From contig CAYZOI010000001.1 of the NCBI GenBank assembly GCA_964480145.1, forward strand, positions 1 through 64,000: a stretch of DNA of 64,000 nucleotides, written 5' to 3'. Source of the DNA: E44-bin89 sp964480145 (GTDB taxonomy: Bacteria > Chloroflexota > Dehalococcoidia > Dehalococcoidales > RBG-16-60-22). The notes under the pieces are model-generated. The model was given only the letters and a program-made list of their open reading frames with translations, did not search any database and was not told the DNA's origin. Positions 57,472-64,000 of the stretch are shown in pieces. How positions within the stretch are numbered: the first letter of the stretch is position 1; every line of letters starts with the position of its first letter. The position numbers and the translations under genes are program-made.

Positions 57472-58173
57472 TCAGGCTTCTTCAGGTCGGTATTTTTTTA
57501 CCGCTTCCGGGTCGTAGGGCGCCCTTCGCCCGATGCATTGCTCCCGCGGACATAGCTGGCAGCTCTCAAAGCTGACCTCAGTGGGGAAAAATATCCCGGA
57601 TATCGACTTGATAGGTACCATCAGGAAAGTATCGGTGAGCCTGACACCGATGAGTTCCTCGACCTTTTCCCTTCCCCCGAAGATGGAGAACAGTTCCATT
57701 TGCTGCGTTATTGGCCAGTCAATTTCGGCACCGGCCCCCGGTGCCATTCTGGATAATTGCCCCAGAGCATACCTTTTCTTTAAGTAGCTCTCAACCTGTT
57801 GCCGGGCCAGTACCAGCGCCGTCTCTTTTATCTGGTCAAGATAATATCCCTTGATGAAATCGGTAGACGGTATATCAATCTCTTCAAGTTCCCGACCGCA
57901 GGTGATGATGTAAGGAAAGACACGCTCCACTTTGTCCAGATTCACCCGGAGGACCCGGCTGGTAAATTTAACACCGCCGATTTGCAGCGAGTCCTCGTTC
58001 TTATTCTCAACATAGGAAACCTCGTAGACTGCCTTCGGTCTGGCGATAGGGGCGGCAATATCCAGCATCTCCCGTATATTGTCCAAAATATTGTCGTTCC
58101 TTTTGCGGAGGCGCATCCGTTTTATAACGGCTTCAAGTTCCAGTTCAATCGGGATACTGTTCAATACTTCCAT
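57472..58173 (-). CDS. MetH activation-domain-like protein
   Basis: This 233-residue protein resembles the vitamin B12-dependent methionine synthase activation domain. The conserved C-terminal part IGVRLTDTFLMVPIKSISGIFF matches the SAM-binding region, and the end holds SCQLCPREQCIGRR, three Cys in a pattern seen in stand-alone relatives. Stand-alone forms occur in anaerobes that use corrinoid methyltransferases. No MetH is in the window; a URO-D methyltransferase-like gene is at 49.3 kb. Function is inferred, not shown. Confidence 0.78.
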   Translation of the reverse strand: MEVLNSIPIELELEAVIKRMRLRKRNDNILDNIREMLDIAAPIARPKAVYEVSYVENKNEDSLQIGGVKFTSRVLRVNLDKVERVFPYIITCGRELEEIDIPSTDFIKGYYLDQIKETALVLARQQVESYLKKRYALGQLSRMAPGAGAEIDWPITQQMELFSIFGGREKVEELIGVRLTDTFLMVPIKSISGIFFPTEVSFESCQLCPREQCIGRRAPYDPEAVKKYRPEEA

Positions 58174-58253
58174 TGTGCTACCTCAAAAAACAGGCGCTAT
58201 GCTTGATAAAGAGATTTATTCCCGGGCAAACAGGTACCGGGTTGTATGCGAGA

Positions 58254-58610
58254 TTAGTGCAGGCGCTCGCGGATGGCCTTGCGCACGGCGTCCTCTATCG
58301 TTTCCTCAACTTTCCGGGTACGCTCGTATTCCAGTCTGGCCAGCTCTTCCTCACAGAAGCGTTCAAACATCTGTCTCCCCTGTCTCCAGCCAGTAAGCCA
58401 CACCATGCCCAATCCGAAGGCGGCCAGCGGCGCTACGATTTCAAGGACGACTCCCTGAAAGAGCAGGATAATGACGATTATCAGAACGACAAAGAGAAAA
58501 ATGGCGATATTAAGATCCCATCTGGCCGTGCGTGCCCTGTCTTTTGCCCTCTGGATGGCAAGCCGTTCCTTCTCTTTGTTTCCACGCTCGGAAGCCTGCT
58601 CCTCTTCCAA
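58254..58610 (-). CDS. Two-helix membrane protein of unknown function
   Basis: This 118-residue protein has a charged N-terminal helix (EEEQASERGNKEKERLAIQR), two hydrophobic helices at about 34-56 and 58-76, and a charged coiled-coil C-terminal tail (FERFCEEELARLEYERTRK). It begins at TTG with GAGGTG six bases upstream. I do not recognise a family. It is upstream of the MetH-activation-like gene on the same strand, 80 bases away. Confidence 0.65.
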   Translation of the reverse strand: MEEEQASERGNKEKERLAIQRAKDRARTARWDLNIAIFLFVVLIIVIILLFQGVVLEIVAPLAAFGLGMVWLTGWRQGRQMFERFCEEELARLEYERTRKVEETIEDAVRKAIRERLH

Positions 58611-58764
58611 CGTATCACCTCTTCTTTTCCCAAGACAAACGTCTCAGGGTTCCCTTGCCAGACTGCCTCCCCACCCCCATACTTATATGCTATTTTCCCC
58701 TAATGCTCCACTCCTGTCAAGCAGAACGGTGGCCGGCTAAAGCATCTCGCGCATAGCTGAGTGC

Positions 58765-58989
58765 TTACCTCTTCCAAAAAGTGAACAGGCGTTTCCACCA
58801 GGGATTCCTCTCTCCCAATCCCTGGATGGCAAATATATGTTCGCATTTACCACAACGCCAGGTCCGGAACTGCTCGTTGTAGTATGTTCTAGAGCTGCCG
58901 CAGCGGGGGCACGTGGTGCGTATCCTGGCCTCAGTTTCCTTATCCATATTTCGCCAGTATCGGTCATACCAGCCCGGGCGTGATGGCAT
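58765..58989 (-). CDS. Small zinc-ribbon protein
   Basis: This 74-residue protein holds one zinc ribbon: TTCPRCGSSRTYY and WRCGKCEHIF, two CxxC pairs spaced by about seventeen residues, followed by an aromatic, basic tail (NPWWKRLFTFWKR) that might contact a membrane. AGGAG precedes the ATG by seven bases. Function is not known. Confidence 0.72.
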   Translation of the reverse strand: MPSRPGWYDRYWRNMDKETEARIRTTCPRCGSSRTYYNEQFRTWRCGKCEHIFAIQGLGERNPWWKRLFTFWKR

Positions 58990-59010
58990 ATCAGTCTCCT
59001 GTAAATGAAA

Positions 59011-59472
59011 TTAAGCTTTCAGTCGATTCCCGATTGTGATGCCAAAGTCCTGACATCTGGGTAGCTCACCTTCGGTGATTGGTCCTTTCATCCCTTCGAC
59101 CCTGACAGATAGTCCGGGTGCCATGAGTGATAGCGACGGTGCCTTTTCACCTATCTGCTTTTCCATCTTTTTCATCGCTTTCTCTAAATCCCGGCCCATA
59201 TACGTATCGAAAACCGCCGCCAGCTTTCCCTCAAAACTGAACTCAGCAAGTCCATCAATGAATTTCCTGATGCTCCTGGTGGCATTACCCATGTGGTTGG
59301 GCGAACCGATAACGATGGCATCAAATTCGGTAAGCCCTTCGGGATTTACCTCCTTCAGTTCACGTACCTCAGGTTCAACACCGGAAGCCTGTCTTATACC
59401 TTCGGCAATCGTTTCGGCAACCAGTCGGGTGTTGCCATACTTTGACTCATAGATGACTATCGCCCTGGCTAT
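59011..59472 (-). CDS. Flavodoxin with apparent ATA start codon
   Basis: This 153-residue protein is a flavodoxin, a small FMN electron carrier. The N-terminal strand ARAIVIYESKYGNTRLVAETI has the phosphate loop SKYGNT, then FDAIVIGSPNHMGN and LAAVFDTYMG follow. An in-frame TGA lies at the upstream side, and between it and the FMN loop there is no ATG, GTG or TTG. The first internal ATG, ending at 59292, would remove the FMN loop. AGGGAG lies seven bases before an ATA (59472-59470), exactly where a start belongs, so ATA is the best candidate. A base error of ATG to ATA is the main alternative. Confidence 0.78.
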   Translation of the reverse strand: MARAIVIYESKYGNTRLVAETIAEGIRQASGVEPEVRELKEVNPEGLTEFDAIVIGSPNHMGNATRSIRKFIDGLAEFSFEGKLAAVFDTYMGRDLEKAMKKMEKQIGEKAPSLSLMAPGLSVRVEGMKGPITEGELPRCQDFGITIGNRLKA

Positions 59473-59522
59473 TTTACCACTCCCTTTTATGACATTTACT
59501 CAAACAACTATATAAGGACAGA

Positions 59523-60494
59523 CTACATATGCAGCTCTATGATATCGCCGTCCTGCAGGACATGGTCGCGCTTCACCATGATGCCATCGTGCTTGCCCGA
59601 GCCCCACAGTCGAGCGAATTTGAGCCTGGCCCTGAAGTCCTTGTGCACCGCTTCGGCCGCGTCGGTCAGCGTGCTTCCCCGCCCCAAGATGATAGGGTCG
59701 GTCATATCCGGCTTCTGGCCGGGGGTCTTGGTGTACACGCGGATAATCTCAAGCAACCGGAAGACCTGCCTCTTCATCTCCTCCAGACCAGCTCCGTCCC
59801 TGGCCGAGATGGAAACAAGCGGCAGTTTAGCACCATATCCGGCCTGCAATGACTTAAATCCGACATCGGTGCCGGGAATGTCCGCCTTGTTGCCCGCCAC
59901 CAGGACCCTCTGCCGGCTCAGGATTCCCTCTTCGTTTTCGTTTCGATTAAGGCTGATTCTCATCTGCCACAGCTGCTCGATTGCTGACGCCATCTGTTCC
60001 CCAGGAGCATCGTTCAAATCAACTACCATGAGCAGGGCATCCGCCCGCCGCAGCATAGGCGGCAGCCACCATTCAATCATCTGGGGCACCAGGGGCGGGG
60101 TATCAAGCAGCTGTATCTGTATGTTTTCAAAGGGCATCATGCCCGGACTGGCGGCATAGGTGGTGCAAGGGTAGTCGGCCACTGTCGGCGAGGCGTTGGT
60201 CACACTGGCCACAAGCTGTGATTTACCGGCGTTGGGCAGCCCGACCACGGCCACCTGAGCGGCGCCTTCTTTCTCAATCGCCATGGTCATCCGCTGGGCG
60301 CCGCTTTTCTTGCCCGCCTGCTGTGTCAGCTTGGCAATTCGACTTCTCAGCTCGGCTCGCAGGTGGTCAGTGCCCTTGTGCTTGGGCATAATCGCCAGCA
60401 TCTCTTCCAGCGCGGCGATTTTCTCGGCCGGGGTCTTCGCCGCCCGGAAGTTTTTCTCGGCATCGAAATACTGTGGTGGCAGGTTGGCTGGCAT
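59523..60494 (-). CDS. DRG/Obg-type TGS-domain GTPase
   Basis: This 323-residue protein resembles the archaeal and eukaryotic DRG GTPases. It has an N-terminal helix with MPKHKGTDHLRAELRSRI, the P-loop VVGLPNAGKSQL (85-92), switch regions around YPCTTYAASPG and LLDTPPL, the nucleotide motif VAGNKAD, and a C-terminal TGS domain (ILGRGSTLTDAAEAVHKDF, RDHVLQDGDIIELHM). DRG proteins associate with ribosomes. The gene starts one base after the uvrC stop, so they are one transcript. Confidence 0.92.
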   Translation of the reverse strand: MPANLPPQYFDAEKNFRAAKTPAEKIAALEEMLAIMPKHKGTDHLRAELRSRIAKLTQQAGKKSGAQRMTMAIEKEGAAQVAVVGLPNAGKSQLVASVTNASPTVADYPCTTYAASPGMMPFENIQIQLLDTPPLVPQMIEWWLPPMLRRADALLMVVDLNDAPGEQMASAIEQLWQMRISLNRNENEEGILSRQRVLVAGNKADIPGTDVGFKSLQAGYGAKLPLVSISARDGAGLEEMKRQVFRLLEIIRVYTKTPGQKPDMTDPIILGRGSTLTDAAEAVHKDFRARLKFARLWGSGKHDGIMVKRDHVLQDGDIIELHM

Positions 60495-60495
60495 C

Positions 60496-62325
60496 TTACA
60501 GTGACTCCTTTACTTTTCTGGCCAGCTTTTCCGTCATGCCGCTGGTTGCCGCCATTTCGTCAACCGATGCCTCTCTTACCGCCTGAACCGAGCCAAATTT
60601 CTTCAGGAGGGCGCGCCGGCGCCTGGGCCCGATGCCCGTTATACCATCAAACGCCGAGGTGAATGATTCCCGGCGGCGCACGTTGTGATAATACCCCAGA
60701 GCAAACCGGTGCGCTTCGTCACGAAGTCGCTGCAACAGCTTGAGCCCCGGAGAACGGCGCGGGAGAACAATCGGCTTCGCCTTCCGCGGCACGTAAACCT
60801 CTTCATTTTCCTTGGCTAGGCTGGCCACCGGCACCGACGTTACGCCCATCTCACCCAACGCCGACAGCGCGGCATTGAGCTGGCCCTTGCCGCCATCGAT
60901 GAGTACTAGGTCAGGGACGATTGCCCAGGCATCCGGCACGGATTTTTCCTCGCCGAGGTGCTTGAACCTTCGCCTTAGAACCTCCTCAAGCATGGCGTAA
61001 TCATTGGCCCCCGACACCGTTTTAATCCGAAAGCGCCGGTAGTGGGCCGGCTTTGATTTTCCCTTTTCAAAGACCACCATGCTGCCCACCGCCGCTTTCC
61101 CCTGAATATCGGAGATATCATAGGCTTCCATGCGCAACGGCGGCTGGGGCAGGTGCAGTTCTTTCTCTATCTCGTCAATGGCTGCCTCCAGCTCTTTCGG
61201 CGTGGCGAGCTGTCTGATTTTCAGTTGCTCCAGCCCCTGTCTGGCGTTCTCGGCAACGATGTCCACCAGCTGCTTCCGGCTGCCGCGGCGCGGCACCCGG
61301 ATATCAACCCGACCGCCCCGCCTGCCCTGCAACCAGCCCTTGAGCACCGCCGTATCTTCAACTGGATACTGCAGGAGCAGCCTGGGCGGTATGTTCGGGC
61401 TGGAACTGTAAAACTGCTTGATGAAGCCGGTGATAATCTGTCGCGGCTCTTCCTGCTGCGTGCCCTGCATCACAAAGCTCTCCCGTCCGGTCAGCTTGCT
61501 GTTGCGGATGAAGAAAACCTGGACATAAGCCTGGTCTCCATCCTGAGAAAAAGCGATGACGTCCTGCTCGCCGCTGACCGCAGCGGCGATTCTCTGCCCT
61601 TCCACAACTTTGTCCATGGCCTGAACCTGGTCGCGGTAAAGCGCCGCCTTCTCAAAGTCCAGCGCTGCCGCCGCCCGGTCCATCTTGTTCTGAAGGCTCC
61701 TGATAACCTTAGCCTGCTTCCCTTCCAGGAACATAATGACCTGTTTGACGACCTCGGCGTATTCCTTTCGGCTCACCGCTCCGATACAGGGCCCGAGGCA
61801 CCGACCTATATAATACTCCAGGCACGCCCGCGAATCGGTGCCGGTAATCGTTTTCTTGCAGTAACGGAATGGAAAGATACCCTTGAGCACTTTCACTGTC
61901 TGGCGCACGGACCTGGCGCTGGCAAACGGTCCAAAGTAGCGCGAGCCATCCTCCTCCAGGCGCCGGGTGGTATGAACCCTAGGCCATTCTTCTTTGACGT
62001 TAATCTTGAGATAGGGAAAAGATTTGTCATCTTTCAGCCTGACGTTATAGCGGGGGTGGTGACGCTTTATAAGGTTGAGTTCCAAAATCAGCGCTTCCTG
62101 CTCCGAGGATGTTACGTAGAAATCGATGTCAGCCACCCTGGAGACCATCTTCAGCAGCTTGGGCGACAGCTTCTGGCCGGCGGCACCGAAATACGACCTG
62201 ACCCGGTGGCGGAGGCTGGCGGCTTTGCCCACATACAGGATTGTCCCTTCCGCATCCCGAAGCAGATATACGCCGGGACTGTCCGGCAACCGGTTTAATT
62301 GCTCTTCAATCAGTACGCTGACCAA
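60496..62325 (-). CDS. uvrC: UvrABC excinuclease subunit C
   Basis: UvrC makes both incisions in nucleotide excision repair. The 609-residue protein has the GIY-YIG domain (SPGVYLLRDAEGTILYVGKA), the Cys-rich FRYCKK/CLEYYIGRCLGPCIG motif, the UvrB-binding UVR helix pair (KMDRAAAALDFEKAALYRDQV), the RNase H-like nuclease domain (MEAYDISDIQG, LVLIDGGKGQLNAA, RDEAHRFA) and tandem HhH motifs near the end. It starts at TTG with GGGGAG eight bases upstream. The DRG GTPase follows at once. Confidence 0.97.
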   Translation of the reverse strand: MVSVLIEEQLNRLPDSPGVYLLRDAEGTILYVGKAASLRHRVRSYFGAAGQKLSPKLLKMVSRVADIDFYVTSSEQEALILELNLIKRHHPRYNVRLKDDKSFPYLKINVKEEWPRVHTTRRLEEDGSRYFGPFASARSVRQTVKVLKGIFPFRYCKKTITGTDSRACLEYYIGRCLGPCIGAVSRKEYAEVVKQVIMFLEGKQAKVIRSLQNKMDRAAAALDFEKAALYRDQVQAMDKVVEGQRIAAAVSGEQDVIAFSQDGDQAYVQVFFIRNSKLTGRESFVMQGTQQEEPRQIITGFIKQFYSSSPNIPPRLLLQYPVEDTAVLKGWLQGRRGGRVDIRVPRRGSRKQLVDIVAENARQGLEQLKIRQLATPKELEAAIDEIEKELHLPQPPLRMEAYDISDIQGKAAVGSMVVFEKGKSKPAHYRRFRIKTVSGANDYAMLEEVLRRRFKHLGEEKSVPDAWAIVPDLVLIDGGKGQLNAALSALGEMGVTSVPVASLAKENEEVYVPRKAKPIVLPRRSPGLKLLQRLRDEAHRFALGYYHNVRRRESFTSAFDGITGIGPRRRRALLKKFGSVQAVREASVDEMAATSGMTEKLARKVKESL

Positions 62326-62479
62326 GTTTGCTTCTCCCCTGCATATTTTAACACAGCCGATATGGGGGACAAAGCAGAGCCGTTAACTACAAAGGAACGA
62401 TTATAGGTAGGAAACAGCCCCTTTATGATTGAAAATAAAAGCCCTACAGAAAAGGATGCAACGGATAATCCCAGAACGT

Positions 62480-62509
62480 TTGACGCTCAGAAAGGAAATG
62501 CCATATTAT
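62480..62509 (+). promoter_or_regulatory. Promoter of Asp/Glu racemase-fold gene
   Basis: TTGACG (62480-62485), an 18-base spacer and TATTAT (62504-62509) precede the ATG at 62549, which has GGAGG upstream. The rest of the 223-base gap (62326-62548) holds a likely uvrC promoter and no recognisable gene. Confidence 0.65.
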
Positions 62510-62548
62510 GAGACACAATGGATGTTATCAGGTTACTGGAGGTAAATC

Positions 62549-63355
62549 ATGGTTCAATCCATTATTAAACCAAGCGTGCATAAAGTTGGCTTCATTTCGC
62601 CGCCAGCCTGGTTTGACATATCACCAACTGAGTTCCTGCGTATTGCTCCAAAAAATACAATTGTTATGCAAACAGTCATGCGGCTACCGGATTTTGACTA
62701 TAAAGTAGACAGAGTGGAACAATTTATAAATTCTGTACCAGAGTTGGGTGCGTGTTTTAATTCTCTAGCAGAAGCCGGAGCTGACGTTGTAACCCAGTTT
62801 GGATACCCTTTTTCCTTAGCTCATGGGTGGGAAAAGGCTCAAAAGGTTTATAAAAGTATTCAGAAAAACAGCGAAACTAGCTTTGTAATGATGGGCGTGG
62901 AAATAGTATACGCCATGAAACATCTCAACTGTAAATCAATCGCTATCGCATCTACATACTATTCTGGAAAGATGTCGAAAATACTTTATGAATATCTGAT
63001 AGAGGCCGGTTTCAACATTTTGCATTCCGAAAACTGGCAATCACAGGGTATAGCAGAAGAGACAGATTCTAATTTATTTATCGGAGAGGGAGAATTAGAC
63101 CCTATAAACTGGAAAACCCCCGTGTATGCTATTGAAAAAGCGGTCAGGAATGTCTCGAAAAATGCTCCTGATGCAGATTGTATTTTAGTTTCCGGTGGTG
63201 GCATGAGGTTGCTGGACGTCGTTGAGAGACTGGAGAAAGAAACAGGCAAACCCATTATTGGTGGAGATTTGGCTATATACTGGGGAATTCTCAGGCGACT
63301 CGGTATCAAAGAAAGCGTTCGCGGACACGGGAAATTGCTAGCTAATCTGGTTTAG
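62549..63355 (+). CDS. Asp/Glu racemase-fold (maleate isomerase/AMDase-like) protein
   Basis: This 268-residue protein resembles the maleate isomerase/arylmalonate decarboxylase group of the Asp/Glu racemase fold: SLAEAGADVVTQFGYPF, SFVMMGVEIVYAMKHLNCKSIAIAS, and DADCILVSGGGMRLLDVVE, then GKPIIGGDLAIYWGILRRLG. The two positions that usually carry catalytic Cys appear as Gln/Phe and Gly here, so the activity may differ or be lost. The gene is AT-rich and flanked by genes on the opposite strand. It has its own promoter and a GGAGG site. Confidence 0.75.
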   Translation: MVQSIIKPSVHKVGFISPPAWFDISPTEFLRIAPKNTIVMQTVMRLPDFDYKVDRVEQFINSVPELGACFNSLAEAGADVVTQFGYPFSLAHGWEKAQKVYKSIQKNSETSFVMMGVEIVYAMKHLNCKSIAIASTYYSGKMSKILYEYLIEAGFNILHSENWQSQGIAEETDSNLFIGEGELDPINWKTPVYAIEKAVRNVSKNAPDADCILVSGGGMRLLDVVERLEKETGKPIIGGDLAIYWGILRRLGIKESVRGHGKLLANLV

Positions 63356-63390
63356 TTATTTATGCCCAACTTCCTGAATCTAATTTTCAG

Positions 63391-63981
63391 TCATAACAAA
63401 GAGGCTAACTGTCTTCCGAGGTTCTCTGCTTGCTCAAGGATTTTCGGGTATTCCCTTACTTTCCCCTTTTGAAAAATACCAAGTACCGGCAGTTCACCAA
63501 TCACTTCATGACCAAGAGCTTTGATAGAACGACGCATAGTCTCTAACGTCAAGTCCATTCCTCCCTCCTCAAGACTAGCCTGCTCGCCGACAACAGCGAT
63601 TGCCGCTTTTCGACCCTGGCCTTCTAATCGGCTAGACCAATATCCAGGGCGTTCATCACTGAAGTGATAGAATGAATATAAGCGGTCTATGAAGGATTTC
63701 ATGAGAGCAGTCATATTGTAACTATATACAGGAGATATCAGAACCAGTCCCAGGGCTTCCTCGATTTTCGGGTATATGAGTTGCATTCCATCTTGAAGAC
63801 CTGTGCACCGTTTGTCTTTACGACATCGCTCACAACCAATGCACGGTTGGAACTGATAGTCTCGAAGCTGCACCTCCTCAATAACAGCTTCATTCCTTGC
63901 TCCCTTGAGTATATGATGCATTAATATATCTGAGTTACCTCCTCTGCGAGGGCTACCCCCGATACCCAGTACCTTTTTCAT
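63391..63981 (-). CDS. Iron-sulfur flavoprotein (Isf-like FMN reductase)
   Basis: This 196-residue protein is an NADPH-dependent FMN reductase-type flavodoxin. The FMN phosphate loop GGSPRRGGNSD is at residues 8-18, and the cysteine motif CIGCERCRKDKRC (C47, C50, C53, C59) matches the compact 4Fe-4S motif of Isf proteins found in anaerobes. SPVYSYNMTALMKSFIDR is the second FMN-contact segment. GAGGAG lies upstream of the ATG. Its role is probably electron transfer or oxygen/peroxide handling. Confidence 0.88.
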   Translation of the reverse strand: MKKVLGIGGSPRRGGNSDILMHHILKGARNEAVIEEVQLRDYQFQPCIGCERCRKDKRCTGLQDGMQLIYPKIEEALGLVLISPVYSYNMTALMKSFIDRLYSFYHFSDERPGYWSSRLEGQGRKAAIAVVGEQASLEEGGMDLTLETMRRSIKALGHEVIGELPVLGIFQKGKVREYPKILEQAENLGRQLASLL

Positions 63982-64000
63982 TGCTTTCTTCTCCTCTGTA

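Noticed and set aside
59075..59452. Plus-strand frame opposite the flavodoxin gene
   Set aside because: It is the antisense of a gene with clear flavodoxin motifs.

Overview
The window is a gene-dense stretch of a bacterial chromosome with moderately high GC. I see no rRNA, tRNA, CRISPR array, phage or transposase. The best guess for the source is an anaerobic, Dehalococcoidia-like member of the Chloroflexota. That is an inference from gene content: an archaeal-style NurA/HerA/Mre11 set, an archaeal/eukaryotic DRG-type TGS GTPase, acyl-CoA dehydrogenases with ETF and a membrane ETF:quinone-type iron-sulfur oxidoreductase, rubrerythrin, flavodoxin-type proteins, and many small zinc-ribbon and membrane proteins. 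A marker-gene tree would be needed to confirm it.

Layout. 1-5.6 kb: Mre11/SbcD nuclease, nitroreductase, DsrE protein, rubrerythrin, a HTH/membrane-protein pair, a zinc-ribbon/OB-fold protein and a 27-residue membrane peptide. 5.7-8.7 kb: purine salvage (hpt, adenine deaminase, a further phosphoribosyltransferase). 8.8-11.2 kb: DUF177-rpmF-fabD-fabG. 11.3-14.9 kb: acyl-CoA dehydrogenase-etfB-etfA-methyltransferase operon. 15-16.8 kb: RAM-domain protein, ispH, plsC. 16.9-19.5 kb: fur-feoA-feoB iron operon with a perfect Fur-type palindrome on its promoter. 19.5-27.1 kb: a long minus-strand run nurA, a 46-aa membrane protein, an AT-rich DUF2130 gene, a 21-aa basic peptide, HAS-barrel protein, herA, MauE/DoxX-like protein, patatin and MFS transporter. 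27.2-33.8 kb: LysE exporter, histone-deacetylase-like hydrolase, a small membrane protein, then cca-secD-secF-CDF on the minus strand. 33.9-42.1 kb: MFS-Sir2, meaB-acyl-CoA dehydrogenase, and the minus-strand EtfD-type oxidoreductase, thiolase and DUF35 genes. 42.2-48.4 kb: plsY, PHP phosphoesterase, ymdB, rny, recX, recA. 48.5-64 kb: nadE, a URO-D-like methyltransferase, FmdB, RsgA, two HAD phosphatases, a hydrolase, flavoredoxin plus a molybdopterin oxidoreductase, a MetH-activation-like protein, small membrane/zinc proteins, flavodoxin, DRG GTPase, uvrC, an Asp/Glu-racemase-fold protein and an iron-sulfur flavoprotein.

How the genes fit together. Two acyl-CoA dehydrogenases can feed electrons to EtfAB. 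The EtfD-like membrane protein could pass them to quinone, and the thiolase/DUF35 pair handles acyl-CoA carbon. Adenine deaminase and Hpt turn adenine into IMP. RecA/RecX, UvrC, NurA/HerA and Mre11 are DNA-repair functions. The iron operon looks autoregulated.

The most unusual signals are: a flavodoxin gene with no ATG/GTG/TTG start (apparent ATA start); strong promoters whose predicted transcription start falls on or within a few bases of the start codon (hpt, cca, MFS, recA); an AT-rich DUF2130 gene inside the nurA-herA run, flanked by related palindromic repeats; a Cys4 cluster in NurA; several small ORFs with good or plausible translation signals; and a 53-codon membrane-protein gene with an in-frame TGA at codon 5.
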